Below are positions 14,410 through 23,396 of a stretch of 38,184 nt of DNA, in pieces. The stretch is taken from assembly GCA_024224815.1 (NCBI GenBank), contig JAAENC010000373.1, positions 1 through 38,184 of the forward strand. Reading direction: 5' to 3'. The translations under genes were made by a program, and so were the position numbers. The notes under the pieces are model-generated. The model worked only from the letters and a program-made list of their open reading frames with translations, searched no databases and was not told where the DNA came from. Source of the stretch: Chloroflexota bacterium (lineage in GTDB: Bacteria > Chloroflexota > Anaerolineae > Anaerolineales > Villigracilaceae). Position 1 is the stretch's first letter. Each line of letters begins with the position of its first letter.

Positions 14410-15639
14410 TTATTCATAACGCAAGGCTTCTACCGGCACCAAATTTGCGGCTCTATTTGCTGGGTAAATCCCAAAGAAGAGACCGATCACTGTGGAAAAT
14501 ATGGTCGCAAGCAAAATAGCACTTAGGCTGACAACAGGCTCAAAGGCGGTACCAGAATTTGTAGAGATAACCCCGACAACTGCCCCAATTGCCCATCCAA
14601 GCGCAATGCCTATCAGCCCCCCCACCAAGCTGAGGAGCGAAGATTCTGTTAGAAATTGAATCAGTATATCTTGTTTACGCGCGCCGAGGGCTTTTCGCAA
14701 GCCGATTTCACGAGTCCGTTCCGTAACTGAAACGAGCATAATATTCATGATGCCGATTCCGCCGACGAGGAGAGAAATCGCAGCGATTCCGCCGATAAAA
14801 GTTGTCAAAATCCCTGTGATAGAGGAAGCCGTATCCACCATATCCTGCTGAGAGAAAACGGTAAAGTCGTTTTCGCCAACGGCTGTTCTATGGCGCTGAG
14901 AAAGTATTTGCGAAATCTCTTCTTCGGTCGTGGTGACAGAATCTGCATCGACTGACTGAACGAAAATCACATCCACTCTGTCTGCCGGGCTGCGACGAAG
15001 AATGCGGGCTTGCGCGGTGCTAAAGGGAATTAGGATTTCATTATCCTGACTTCCCATCATACCGCCGCCTTGCTCTTCCAAAACGCCGATCACGCGAAAA
15101 GGCTGACCTTCTACACGTATTGTTTCACCAACGAGGCCGTCACGATGACCAAAAAGATTATCAGCTACTTCGACACCTAGCAGCACAACTGAAGCTCGCC
15201 CCAAAATATGCTCTTCTGAAATGGTTTCCCCTTCTGTAACCGCATAATTGCGCACAGGGAAATAAGCAGGGGTTACGCCCGTCAGGGTGACTGTGCTTGC
15301 TTCACCACCATAAGAAACCTCGGAGCTCCCCTGTAAAATAGGCGCGACCGCTTCGATTGAGGGTGCCGAAAAAGAATCTTGCAGTGCTTCTGCGTCGCCA
15401 ATTGTTAATGGTTCGGGGTTACGAATGGATTCATCTTCTCCGCCACTAAAGACAAAGAGGAGATTTGTGCCGATTCCGCTCAAGGAACCAAGAATAGTAT
15501 CTTGTGCGCCAGCGCCAAGTGCTAACATTGCAATCACTGCCGCGACACCAATCACGATTCCCAACATTGTCAATCCTGAACGCATTTTGTTGCCATTCAG
15601 ACTTTCTAGTGCTTCAATAACTGCTCGCCAAATATTCAT
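14410..15639 (-). CDS. MacB-type ABC transporter permease
   Basis: A 409-residue membrane protein of the MacB/FtsX family: transmembrane helix 1 (about 20-42, [21 protein letters not shown]), a large extracytoplasmic MacB_PCD domain (about 45-250), then three helices (about 280-305, 330-360 and 372-395). Family motifs are visible: [38 protein letters not shown] and the C-terminal [18 protein letters not shown]. Unlike E. coli MacB, the ATPase is a separate protein encoded upstream; the start overlaps that gene's stop by 4 bp. It likely exports a peptide, lipid or drug with the adaptor protein at 16323; no outer-membrane TolC gene is nearby. Confidence 0.93.
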   Translation of the reverse strand: MNIWRAVIEALESLNGNKMRSGLTMLGIVIGVAAVIAMLALGAGAQDTILGSLSGIGTNLLFVFSGGEDESIRNPEPLTIGDAEALQDSFSAPSIEAVAPILQGSSEVSYGGEASTVTLTGVTPAYFPVRNYAVTEGETISEEHILGRASVVLLGVEVADNLFGHRDGLVGETIRVEGQPFRVIGVLEEQGGGMMGSQDNEILIPFSTAQARILRRSPADRVDVIFVQSVDADSVTTTEEEISQILSQRHRTAVGENDFTVFSQQDMVDTASSITGILTTFIGGIAAISLLVGGIGIMNIMLVSVTERTREIGLRKALGARKQDILIQFLTESSLLSLVGGLIGIALGWAIGAVVGVISTNSGTAFEPVVSLSAILLATIFSTVIGLFFGIYPANRAANLVPVEALRYE

Positions 15640-16322
15640 GCCGGCACCTCTTCTCTGATTTGTCCATCATGCAATCTAATTGTGCGCTGGGCTTGAGCAG
15701 CAACTTTTGGATCATGGGTGATGATGATGAGCGTTGTTCCGCTTTCTTTATTTAGATTTAGGAGTAAGTCCATAATTTCTTGCCCAACTTTCGAATCAAG
15801 GTTGCCAGTGGGTTCGTCTGCCATGAGAATAGCGGGTTCGTTAACCAGCGCGCGCGCAATAGCAACGCGTTGCTGCTGGCCGCCAGAAAGCTCTGCGGGG
15901 CGATGATCAATTCGATCCCCGAGCCCTACAGATTCAAGCGCAAGACGAGCTTTTTCTTTACGCCCACTTGTTGTACCTGAGTAGCGAAGCGGTAGCTCTA
16001 CATTTGACAGAGCAGTTGAACGCGCAAGCAAATTAAAACTCTGAAAAACAAAGCCGACTTTACGATTGCGAATATCGGCGAGCTGATCGTCATTTAAATC
16101 AGCTACAGTTTCACCATCCAAAATATATTCGCCTCCTGAAGGTTGGTCGAGGCAGCCGAGCGTATTCATCAACGTGGACTTCCCAGAGCCTGAAGGACCC
16201 ATAATAGCAACTACTTCGCCTCGTTTTATCTCGAGAGAAACACCTCGTAATGCGTGAACTTCCATCTCGCCCATTTTGTACACTTTTGTCAAATTGCGCG
16301 TGATAATAACGGGAGCATCCAT
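15636..16322 (-). CDS. ABC transporter ATP-binding protein (LolD/MacB type)
   Basis: A 228-residue ATPase with Walker [10 protein letters not shown] (about 41-49), Q-loop FVFQSFNLL, signature LSGGQQQR, Walker [14 protein letters not shown] and switch histidine in IITHD. It belongs to the MacB/LolD/FtsE group that powers permeases working by mechanotransmission. The ATG at 16322 directly abuts the stop of the adaptor gene, with GGAGGT inside the end of that gene as Shine-Dalgarno. The TGA overlaps the permease ATG. Confidence 0.95.
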   Translation of the reverse strand: MDAPVIITRNLTKVYKMGEMEVHALRGVSLEIKRGEVVAIMGPSGSGKSTLMNTLGCLDQPSGGEYILDGETVADLNDDQLADIRNRKVGFVFQSFNLLARSTALSNVELPLRYSGTTSGRKEKARLALESVGLGDRIDHRPAELSGGQQQRVAIARALVNEPAILMADEPTGNLDSKVGQEIMDLLLNLNKESGTTLIIITHDPKVAAQAQRTIRLHDGQIREEVPA

Positions 16323-17618
16323 CTAGTTACCTCCTGGACGCTGCCCTCCTGGAGGGCCATTTCCCATCATTGGTTCACTTGGCGGATTAAGAATAACATC
16401 TGCCCCTTCTGCTATATTATCCGAAACAAGAACGCTCACCCCTTCGTCAGATGCGCCTAGGCGAATTTCTACCATTTCAGGGAAGCCGTCTTTTAGCAAA
16501 TAAACAACGCGCTCACCATCCACAAGGCGAACAGATCGATTTGGAACCAAAATAGTATCTTTAATTTCTTTGACAACAATATTAACAGCCGCTGTCATGC
16601 CTGGTCGGACGAATTCATCGGCATCGGTTACTTCAACTGTCACGGTAAAATTAACCGCACCTTGAACTTCGTTACCAATTCTTCCGACTTTAATTACTTT
16701 GCCATGATATTCGCGATCTAAAATAGCATCGAAGGAAAGCGTTACTGCTTGCTCAAGACTTACACTATTAATATCGACTTCTGAAAGCTCGACATCAACC
16801 AGAAGGCTTCCAAGATCATCAATCCGAAAACCAAGCGTTCCCGCAGAGACCTGGTCTCCAGGCATAATATCTGCTTGCGTGATCGTTCCCTCGAAAGGAG
16901 CAGTGAGCTGAGCGAGATTAAGTGTCGCTTGCGCTGCGTCAACTCGGGCTTGAGCGGCATCAATATCAGATTGATTTCCACCGCTTGCGATACGCTCCCA
17001 CTCTCGTTTAGCATCATCGTATTTCGCCTGCGCCAAAGCCAAGTCCTGATCTGCTTCTTCTTTGGTCTCATCATCAGCTTCATCAACTTTTACAGTTTTA
17101 AGCATAGGGACACGACTACCGTTAATTGTTGTGTAGACGATTTTTTCGTATTTATAGGGTTCGTCCAAAGAATCACGATAATTTTGCACTGTTTCCAAAG
17201 TCTCTTCTGTCTCGCGTAAGGTAACTCGGGCTTGGGCTTCTGCTGTTCCCGATTGAAGCAAATCGGTTAGGGCTTTTTCTGCGCTAACAAGATCTGCCTG
17301 CGCTAGAATAATATTCTGCGACAAAGAGGTGCTCTCCAGAGCAGCAAGAACAACGCCCTCACTTACCCTATCGCCTACAACAACGTTGACTTCGCCAACT
17401 TTCCCGCTGGTTTGCCAACTTATTAATGCATTTTGATTAGAACGCACAGTCCCTGTAGCACCGACCATTGCCGTCAAATTGCCTCGTTCGATCTTTACGG
17501 TTTCAAACTCGCTCCCTACTGTACCTTGTGTTTTTGTGCGTAAAACAAAAAACGCACCTACTGCAAGCACAAGTATTACTGCAATGACGATCCAAACTTT
17601 TTTGCTTATCTTCTTCAT
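16323..17618 (-). CDS. MacA/HlyD-type periplasmic adaptor (membrane fusion protein)
   Basis: A 431-residue protein with one N-terminal transmembrane segment (about 6-24, VWIVIAVILVLAVGAFFVL). A lipoyl-like half follows (GATGTVRSNQNALISWQTSGKVGEVNVVVGD, shown here in part). Then comes a long coiled-coil hairpin with Ala/Glu-rich helices (about 100-240), the second lipoyl half (TAPFEGTITQADIMPGDQV), a beta-barrel and a membrane-proximal domain. The C-terminus is Gly/Pro-rich (MMGNGPPGGQRPGG). The ATG at 17618 is chosen over the TTG at 17633 because GGAG lies 8-11 nt before it. It is the first gene of the three-gene exporter operon. Confidence 0.92.
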   Translation of the reverse strand: MKKISKKVWIVIAVILVLAVGAFFVLRTKTQGTVGSEFETVKIERGNLTAMVGATGTVRSNQNALISWQTSGKVGEVNVVVGDRVSEGVVLAALESTSLSQNIILAQADLVSAEKALTDLLQSGTAEAQARVTLRETEETLETVQNYRDSLDEPYKYEKIVYTTINGSRVPMLKTVKVDEADDETKEEADQDLALAQAKYDDAKREWERIASGGNQSDIDAAQARVDAAQATLNLAQLTAPFEGTITQADIMPGDQVSAGTLGFRIDDLGSLLVDVELSEVDINSVSLEQAVTLSFDAILDREYHGKVIKVGRIGNEVQGAVNFTVTVEVTDADEFVRPGMTAAVNIVVKEIKDTILVPNRSVRLVDGERVVYLLKDGFPEMVEIRLGASDEGVSVLVSDNIAEGADVILNPPSEPMMGNGPPGGQRPGGN

Positions 17619-17700
17619 GAAATAGATCTCCAAATTTATGTATTAAAAGAAAATCTTTTTTGATTTTCTCAATATAGACGTAGGTTATTAACTTAATAAA

Positions 17701-17713
17701 GCGTATTATACGC
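17701..17713. promoter_or_regulatory. Palindrome upstream of the exporter operon
   Basis: GCGTAT-T-ATACGC is a perfect 6-bp dyad around one base. On the minus strand it contains TATAAT (17710-17705), 87 bp before the adaptor start, so it may be a -10 element embedded in an operator. No good -35 is seen 16-18 bp upstream of it. Confidence 0.35.
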
Positions 17714-17843
17714 TGAATACAAAGTAAAACCTATATGAACCCCGTTAATTAAATTGATCATTACTGTTTTTTAAATCATCAACCCAAAAAGGTCGGGCTC
17801 AAAGATATTCAGTTCAAGTGACTTCATTTATCCCATTAACCTG

Positions 17844-17859
17844 TGAAGGAAATATGAAG
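17844..17859 (-). promoter_or_regulatory. CTTCA-N6-CTTCA box in the macA/gltD-like intergenic region
   Basis: On the minus strand CTTCA (17859-17855) and CTTCA (17848-17844) are spaced 11 bp, identical to the central repeats before the response regulator at 9583-9598. It lies in the 518-bp divergent region and faces the exporter operon. It may place that operon in the regulon of the two-component system, though it is about 230 bp from the start codon. Confidence 0.35.
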
Positions 17860-17949
17860 GGGTAAAATTATATAAAACACTTTGTTTCAAAAACTTTTTT
17901 GACAGAAGCTATAGAAAATACCAGACAATCAAATGATTTTCTCTCTACT

Positions 17950-18006
17950 AAGTACGTTTTCCCTGCAAGAAAGGTTTCAATTTGAGTATAATACAAGTAC
18001 GTTTTC
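17950..18006 (+). promoter_or_regulatory. Probable promoter flanked by a 12-bp direct repeat
   Basis: TATAAT (17987-17992) is a consensus -10 with a weak -35 near 17963. It sits between two identical copies of AAGTACGTTTTC (17950-17961 and 17995-18006), 45 bp apart, which look like an operator pair. It faces the GltD-like gene and would give a leader of about 140 nt. The rest of 17634-18136 has no credible ORF and is AT-rich. Confidence 0.45.
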
Positions 18007-18136
18007 ATTGAAAAAAAACACTATCTTTTGAATATGACCATTGTCGCCTGATTTCGTGACATAAAAACCTGTGTCCATCGGTAAAGATTAGGTATCATCA
18101 CTCTGGTATTTTCATAAACTCTCGCCGGAGGTAAGT

Positions 18137-19576
18137 ATGCAAACTGTTCCAAGCGAAAATTTGGCAATAGACCGCAAGAAACGTGCCAAAGAGCCTTTTC
18201 TTGAATTAGATTTACGCCCCGCTGAAGAGCGGGTTTGTGATTTTCACGAAGTCGTTATTGGTTTTACTCCCGAACAAGCAAAAATTGAAGCTGCACGTTG
18301 TATCCACTGCCCAGACCCTGCCCCCTGCATGCTTGGTTGTCCTACGCACAACGATATTCCCTCAGCAATGTGGCTAATCGAACAAGGTCGATTTGCAGAA
18401 GCAGCAAGACTTTATCATCAGACGAGTGCCCTCCCTGAAGTCTGCGGGCGTGTTTGCCCTCACGAACAACTCTGCGAAGGCTCTTGTGTCCTAAATAAAA
18501 CCGGAGAGCCTGTTATTACTGGTCAACTGGAGGTTTTCGCTCTCCAGCAAGAACGAAAATTGGATCCCTTCACCCCTGAAGTTGCCCCTCCATCCGGAAA
18601 GAAAGTTGCTATCGTGGGCGCAGGACCTGCAGGCCTAGCCTGCGCCGATGAATTACTCATCAGAGGTCACGATGTCACTCTTTATGATGCCCTCCCTGCT
18701 CCTGGCGGATTATTGGTATATGGTATCCCGAACTTTAAGCTTTCCAAAGATATTTTCTTCAAACGCTGGGAAGATATGGAAAAACTCGGCGCAAAATTTG
18801 TCGGTAACACCTATGTTGGTAGAGATACCACCATTGACAAAATACTTGCTGAGGGTTTTGACGCAATGTTTGTCGGGGTTGGGAGTCTAATTGATGCCCC
18901 AATGAATATTGAAGGGGAAGATTTGCCCGGTGTATACGAGGCGACAGATTTTCTCATCCGCGGCAACGTAATTGGTGAAAATCTTCCAAAAAATAAAGAA
19001 CCCCTCCCCGACCTTGGCAGCGATGTAGTCGTCATTGGCGGTGGAGATACCGCATCTGATTGTTTGCGTACATCTATTCGCAGAGGCATCGAAAATGTGA
19101 CTTGTCTCTACAGACGCACCGAAGCTGAAATGCCAGGAAGCGCGAAAGACCGCAAACTCGCGAAGCAAGAGGGCGCAAAATATAGCTTCTTGACCCAACC
19201 TGTGAAATTTATTGCGGGCGAGGATGGAAAACTTGCGGCTGTTGAGTGCATTGAGATGGAATTAGGTGAACCGGACAGCAGTGGTCGCCGTCGACCGGTA
19301 GCTGTCGAAGGCTCAAATTTCAGTATCCCAGCAACAACAGCGGTCAAAGCGCTAGGCTATTGGCCTGATGAAATTATCGGCAAAACAACACCTGATTACG
19401 AAGTGGATAAATGGGGACTCACGATTGTCAAGGATTCAGAAACAGGCCAAACGTCAAGAGAGAATATCTTTGCAGGTGGGGATGGTGTTACGGGGCCAGA
19501 CCTCGTTGTGACAGCAATGGTTGCGGGCAAAAAATCTGCAATTGCAATTGATAAATATTTAGAATCGAAGAAGTAA
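18137..19576 (+). CDS. GltD-like NAD(P)-dependent flavoprotein oxidoreductase
   Basis: A 479-residue protein with the glutamate synthase small-subunit layout. The N-terminal Fer4_20 domain has cysteine clusters CIHCPDPAPCMLGCP (about 55-70) and CGRVCPHEQLCEGSC (about 98-115) for two [4Fe-4S] clusters. Then comes an FAD-binding Rossmann motif IVGAGPAGLACADEL (about 159-173) and an NAD(P) motif VIGGGDTASD near 300. The C-terminal FAD site IFAGGDGVTGPDLVVTAM closes the protein. The family passes electrons from NAD(P)H to a partner. No large subunit (GltB) is adjacent, so its partner and electron acceptor are unknown; relatives serve in sulfide, pyrimidine or NADH/ferredoxin reactions. GGAGGT precedes the ATG. 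Confidence 0.88.
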   Translation: MQTVPSENLAIDRKKRAKEPFLELDLRPAEERVCDFHEVVIGFTPEQAKIEAARCIHCPDPAPCMLGCPTHNDIPSAMWLIEQGRFAEAARLYHQTSALPEVCGRVCPHEQLCEGSCVLNKTGEPVITGQLEVFALQQERKLDPFTPEVAPPSGKKVAIVGAGPAGLACADELLIRGHDVTLYDALPAPGGLLVYGIPNFKLSKDIFFKRWEDMEKLGAKFVGNTYVGRDTTIDKILAEGFDAMFVGVGSLIDAPMNIEGEDLPGVYEATDFLIRGNVIGENLPKNKEPLPDLGSDVVVIGGGDTASDCLRTSIRRGIENVTCLYRRTEAEMPGSAKDRKLAKQEGAKYSFLTQPVKFIAGEDGKLAAVECIEMELGEPDSSGRRRPVAVEGSNFSIPATTAVKALGYWPDEIIGKTTPDYEVDKWGLTIVKDSETGQTSRENIFAGGDGVTGPDLVVTAMVAGKKSAIAIDKYLESKK

Positions 19577-19596
19577 TCCTTCTCACATAAACAGAC

Positions 19597-19633
19597 AAAA
19601 AAGAGTTCAGTGAAGATCACTGAACTCTTTTTT
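19597..19633 (+). terminator. Rho-independent terminator of the GltD-like gene
   Basis: GAGTTCAGTGA (19603-19613) pairs with TCACTGAACTC (19617-19627) around AGA, with A-run before and TTTTTT after. Confidence 0.92.
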
Positions 19634-19730
19634 GTGTAGATTTATTCGCTATTTTATTTATTCCATCGTATAATTTTTGGACATAAAAAGCCTTTTATGT
19701 ATTTATTATCCAAATTTGGAATAAAAAAAC

Positions 19731-20606
19731 ATGAGAAAATTTTTTATCATCACTATATTAGTGATTTTCACTTTGTCTTGCGCTTTGCCAATGCAAATCA
19801 CGCTCAATCCGCGCACAGATCAAGCTAAAGTCGACTTGGCGCTAACCGTTACAGCGCAAGCTCTTATGATATCTGAGTTACCCGGTGAGATAATACAGGC
19901 GACAAACACCCCGATCCCGCCAACATCTGCTGGGGATAATATAGCACCAACAAGCACGGCCGTCGCTCAATCTACTCCAACGTCTGCTTTTACACCAATA
20001 CAATCAACGGCGATGGTCAGCGTTAGTCTGGACACAAATTGTCGTACAGGCCCCGGACAAGCCTACGATATCGCCGGAGCACTTTTAGTTGGTGAAAGTG
20101 CAGATGTAACAGGAAAAAATAGCAGCAACAATAATTGGATTATTAAAAACCCTGATAATCCATCAACTACTTGCTGGCTATGGGGAAAATATGCAACTAT
20201 CACCGGAGACCAAAGCAATATAGCTGAAATAAGTGCTCCGCCAACACCAATTCCTACTCCTACAGTAACGCCGACAAAACCATCTCCTCCTAACCCTGTA
20301 TCAAATTTACAAGGGAGTGGTTCTTGTGATGACCCTGGTGGTGGCCCTAGTTACCATTTGCATACAGTTTCTGGCACTATTACTTGGAAAGATAATGCAA
20401 ATAACGAGCAAGGTTTCAATATCTATGCTGATTATTTCGGAGGAGACCCTCCTGCCCTCTTAGGCTCTTCAGGTGCTAACGCCACAAGCTACGCATTTTC
20501 TGCTCTTACTATTGACAATCCTTTTGCCTTATTGGTTGAGAGCCACAATGCTGCAGGGGTATCAAAAAGAGTAAGCATTAATATTCCTTATAATTGCCAT
20601 CCATAA
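19731..20606 (+). CDS. Secreted SH3b lipoprotein-like protein, copy 1
   Basis: A 291-residue exported protein. The N-terminus has MRK, a hydrophobic core and a cysteine at residue 17 (FTLSC), a near-lipobox that suggests a lipoprotein. A Thr/Pro/Ser-rich linker follows (about 60-95). A bacterial SH3 domain (about 95-160) starts VSLDTNCRTGPGQAYDI and contains paired cysteines in TNC and TTCW. After a second Thr/Pro linker (PTPIPTPTVTPTKP) comes a C-terminal beta-sandwich of fibronectin type III kind (about 195-291; GTITWKDNANNEQGFNIY). SH3b domains usually bind cell-wall or glycan ligands. The gene is a tandem paralogue of the next gene. No clear Shine-Dalgarno is seen. Confidence 0.8.
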   Translation: MRKFFIITILVIFTLSCALPMQITLNPRTDQAKVDLALTVTAQALMISELPGEIIQATNTPIPPTSAGDNIAPTSTAVAQSTPTSAFTPIQSTAMVSVSLDTNCRTGPGQAYDIAGALLVGESADVTGKNSSNNNWIIKNPDNPSTTCWLWGKYATITGDQSNIAEISAPPTPIPTPTVTPTKPSPPNPVSNLQGSGSCDDPGGGPSYHLHTVSGTITWKDNANNEQGFNIYADYFGGDPPALLGSSGANATSYAFSALTIDNPFALLVESHNAAGVSKRVSINIPYNCHP

Positions 20607-20620
20607 GCTTTATGCTTATG

Positions 20621-20645
20621 AAAACACTACGTCAGTGTGTTTTTT
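20621..20645 (+). terminator. Weak terminator between the two lipoprotein genes
   Basis: ACACT (20624-20628) pairs with AGTGT (20634-20638) with A/T extension and is followed by GTTTTTT. A small hairpin CATAAGC/GCTTATG (20602-20620) precedes it. It probably only attenuates transcription into the second copy. Confidence 0.45.
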
Positions 20646-20693
20646 GGCACAGAAGCCCTTCGTTTATTTATTATCTAGAGCGAGGAAACTAAA

Positions 20694-21602
20694 ATGAGAA
20701 AAACATTTGTTACCATAGCTATTGCGGGAATTTTAGTCTTATCCTGCAGTTTGCCAATGCAAATCACGCTCAATCCCCCCACGGATCAAGCGAAAGCAGA
20801 TTTAGCGCTGACTATCACAGCGCAAGCGCTTGTCCTTTCAGAGGCATCGAATGGTGAAGAACAAGAAAGAAACACGCCCCTAACGCCTACAACTGAAGTT
20901 AGCACAGTATCGGATACGCCAACACCAAACTCAGCGCCTGTGGTTCAAGAAAGCCCAACACCTTCTCCCACTCCAACACCTTCAACAGCAACAATAAGCG
21001 TTAGCCTGGACACAAATTGCCGCACAGGGCCTGGACAAGCCTACGATATCGTTGGCGCACTTTTAGTTGGCGAAACAGCCGAAGTAGTGGGGAAAAACAG
21101 TAGCAGCAATAACTGGATCATAAAAAACCCTGATAACCCCTCGACTACTTGTTGGATTTGGGGGAAATATGCAAGCGTGAGCGGCGATCAAAGCGCGTTG
21201 GCTGAAATAAGTGTTCCGCCAACGCCAACGCTCTCTGTCACAGCAACACCTACACCTACAACCGCCCCTGCGTTACCCAATGCGCCATCCAATCTTAATG
21301 AACAAACCACTTGCGCCCCCGGTTTCAATTCAAGTAACTCTGTATATTCTGGAACATTGAATTGGCAAGATAATTCAAATAACGAAGATGGCTTCAAAAT
21401 TTATTTTCATCTTAATGGTAGCGGATTTGTTGACCGACTAATTGGTACTGTCGGACCGAACACAACCAGTTTCAATTTTAGTGAGCAGAGTTTTAATTAC
21501 GACGACCTCAACCATTTCTTGAAAGTAGAGGCCTATAACAGCGCAGGCTCATCAAACAGAGTTTCGATACTTATTCCAAATAATTGCGCAACTTCCCCAT
21601 AA
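20694..21602 (+). CDS. Secreted SH3b lipoprotein-like protein, copy 2
   Basis: A 302-residue paralogue of the preceding gene with the same order of parts. It has a signal with cysteine 18 (LVLSC), then the shared SLPMQITLNP segment. A Thr/Pro linker follows, then an SH3b domain nearly identical to copy 1 (VSLDTNCRTGPGQAYDI again). After a longer Thr/Pro linker comes a fibronectin-like domain (GTLNWQDNSNNEDGFKIY) that has diverged much more than the SH3b part. The pattern suggests tandem duplication with divergence of the C-terminal ligand-facing domain. GAGG precedes the ATG (GAGCGAGGAAACTAAA). The gene ends at a strong terminator shared with gpmI. Confidence 0.82.
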   Translation: MRKTFVTIAIAGILVLSCSLPMQITLNPPTDQAKADLALTITAQALVLSEASNGEEQERNTPLTPTTEVSTVSDTPTPNSAPVVQESPTPSPTPTPSTATISVSLDTNCRTGPGQAYDIVGALLVGETAEVVGKNSSSNNWIIKNPDNPSTTCWIWGKYASVSGDQSALAEISVPPTPTLSVTATPTPTTAPALPNAPSNLNEQTTCAPGFNSSNSVYSGTLNWQDNSNNEDGFKIYFHLNGSGFVDRLIGTVGPNTTSFNFSEQSFNYDDLNHFLKVEAYNSAGSSNRVSILIPNNCATSP

Positions 21603-21606
21603 AACC

Positions 21607-21645
21607 AAAAACGCCCCGCCGACAAATCGGCGGGGCGTTTTTTTC
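21607..21645. terminator. Strong bidirectional terminator
   Basis: ACGCCCCGCCGA (21611-21622) pairs perfectly with TCGGCGGGGCGT (21627-21638) around CAAA, with A-run before and seven T after. It serves the rightward lipoprotein gene and the leftward gpmI gene. Confidence 0.93.
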
Positions 21646-23165
21646 TACTTGCGAGACAAAATCAAACTATCTCGTTCAAACTCTACAGGCTTTTCAACAC
21701 CCAACAGATCGAGCACGGTTGGGGCAATATCGCCCAATATGCCGCGCGGGCGGATCGTAAGCGCACCTTCTCGGATGTAGATGAAAGGTACGGGGCTAGT
21801 CGTGTGATACGTATGAGGCTGACCGGTGACAAAATCGGACATTAACTCGGAGTTACCGTGGTCGGCGGTTAAAAGCATGGTACCGCCCCGCTTCAGAACT
21901 TCCACTCCGATCTCACCGACACACTTATCTACCCTTTCAACAGCTTTAATGGCCGCTTCAAGAATGCCGGAGTGCCCGACCATATCCGGGTTGGCAAAGT
22001 TGACGAGAATGAAATCATCTGTGCCTGCTTTGATACGCTCAATCGTCTTTTCAGCGACGATATCGGCGTTCATTTCGGGTTGCAGATCGTAGGTAGCTAC
22101 TTTTGGAGAAGGGACCATCTCGCGGTCTTCCCCTTCAAATTGGACTTCGTCTCCGCCGTTGAAGAAGTAGGTAACGTGGGCATATTTTTCGGTTTCAGCA
22201 ATATGATATTGCGTCATCCCCGCATTGCTGAGGACTTTTGCCAGCGGATTAACCACATTTTGGGGCGGGAAGAGAATGTCTACATCGAGATTGCTTTCGT
22301 ATTGCGTCATGGTCAGGATGGAGAGGTCTTTTAAATTTCGCTCTGTGGGGAAATCGGGGATTTCTGCACCGGCAAAAACTTTGACGATCTGGCGCATACG
22401 GTCGGCGCGGAAGTTGAAGAAGAGTAGCGTGTCGCCATCTTTAACGGTAGCTGCCGGGGTGATAATGGCCGGGGTAATGAACTCATCGTTCTCGTCGGCA
22501 CCGTAAGCTTCTTTAACGGAAGCAAGGAAATTGTCACATTCGGCTCCGGCTTCACCTGTCATCACTTGATAGGCGACGGAGGTTCTTTCCCAACGATTAT
22601 CACGATCCATATAGTAATAGCGTCCGCCCATTGTTGCGACAGTAGCTTTGCCCATATCAACCTTTTCACTTAGCACTTCATAAAATCCTTCTGTGCTGCG
22701 TGGCGGCGTATCGCGCCCGTCGGCGATAAGATGTAAAGCGGGCACAACACCATGCGCGGCGCAAATATCTATAAGGGCGAGCAGATGGTCGCTGTGACTA
22801 TGCACGCCGCCCGGGCCAAGCAGCCCGACAAGATGGAAGTTTTTGCCATTCTTTTTGCAGACTTCCAATTTTTCGGTGAGCAGGGGCATATTTTCAAGCT
22901 CTTTGGTGGCGATGGAATGATTAATGCGCGAAATACTCTGACGGACGATGCGCCCCGCGCCAATATTGAGATGCCCAACTTCTGAGTTGCCCATTTGCCC
23001 ATCTTGTAGGCCAACGGCTTCGCCGGAAGCATCAAGAATAGAACATTCGTAATCGGCTAAAAAACGATCATAATTTGGGGTGTTGCCCTGTATAACGGCA
23101 TTATCTTCTTCTGTAAAACGGATTCCCCATCCGTCCATAATCACTAAAACTACTGGTTTTTTCAT
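21645..23165 (-). CDS. gpmI: 2,3-bisphosphoglycerate-independent phosphoglycerate mutase
   Basis: A 506-residue glycolytic enzyme that interconverts 3- and 2-phosphoglycerate in the cytosol using two Mn(II) ions. The alkaline phosphatase-like metal core starts with VLVIMDGWG. The catalytic serine lies in GQMGNSEVGHLNIGAGRIV. Substrate-binding GLLGPGGVHSHSDH and DGRDTPPRS follow. The second metal cluster is in NFANPDMVGHSG and LTADHGNSE. Length and motif order match the family. AAAGGAGC precedes the ATG. It is monocistronic between a terminator and a repeat element. Confidence 0.97.
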   Translation of the reverse strand: MKKPVVLVIMDGWGIRFTEEDNAVIQGNTPNYDRFLADYECSILDASGEAVGLQDGQMGNSEVGHLNIGAGRIVRQSISRINHSIATKELENMPLLTEKLEVCKKNGKNFHLVGLLGPGGVHSHSDHLLALIDICAAHGVVPALHLIADGRDTPPRSTEGFYEVLSEKVDMGKATVATMGGRYYYMDRDNRWERTSVAYQVMTGEAGAECDNFLASVKEAYGADENDEFITPAIITPAATVKDGDTLLFFNFRADRMRQIVKVFAGAEIPDFPTERNLKDLSILTMTQYESNLDVDILFPPQNVVNPLAKVLSNAGMTQYHIAETEKYAHVTYFFNGGDEVQFEGEDREMVPSPKVATYDLQPEMNADIVAEKTIERIKAGTDDFILVNFANPDMVGHSGILEAAIKAVERVDKCVGEIGVEVLKRGGTMLLTADHGNSELMSDFVTGQPHTYHTTSPVPFIYIREGALTIRPRGILGDIAPTVLDLLGVEKPVEFERDSLILSRK

Positions 23166-23233
23166 GTATAAAGCTCCTTTTAAAAATAGCCTTGTGATTT
23201 TACCCGAAGATGCTTAAAAGGCAAAAAGAGAAT

Positions 23234-23369
23234 CCACGAAAGGATACGAAAAAGCACGAAGATTTTATCTTTTGAAGCAAAGCTTCAAAAGACAAAAAGA
23301 AAATCTGCGTAATCCGCGTAATCTGTGGATAAGCTCTTAAATCTCCGTGAACTTCGTGTCTCTTCGTGG
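23234..23369. repeat. Nested inverted-repeat intergenic element
   Basis: The outer ends CCACGAA (23234-23240) plus CACGAAG (23255-23261) are mirrored by CTTCGTG (23352-23358) plus TTCGTGG (23363-23369). Inside lies a perfect 11-bp palindrome TCTTTTGAAGC-AAA-GCTTCAAAAGA (23268-23292) and a GCGTAATCCGCGTAATC direct repeat (23307-23323). No ORF fits it. It fills the gpmI/mutS gap and resembles dispersed, amplified intergenic repeats; it may act as an mRNA-end structure for gpmI or carry the mutS promoter. Confidence 0.6.
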
Positions 23370-23380
23370 ACCAAAAAACG

Positions 23381-23389
23381 TGCTAAAAT
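23381..23389 (+). promoter_or_regulatory. Extended -10 promoter for mutS, leaderless start
   Basis: TGC-TAAAAT is an extended -10 element ending 7 nt before the ATG at 23397, which puts the expected transcription start on or next to the start codon. No Shine-Dalgarno is present. The -35 is poor, as usual for extended -10 promoters. Confidence 0.5.
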
Positions 23390-23396
23390 TCTTCCT

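Noticed and set aside
23268-23292. Perfect palindrome as a rho-independent terminator of gpmI
   Set aside because: gpmI is transcribed leftward away from it and no T-run follows on the plus strand; it is part of the repeat element.
23325-23396. 24-residue N-terminal extension of MutS
   Set aside because: It is encoded by the intergenic repeat, has no family match, and the ATG at 23397 gives the normal MutS start.
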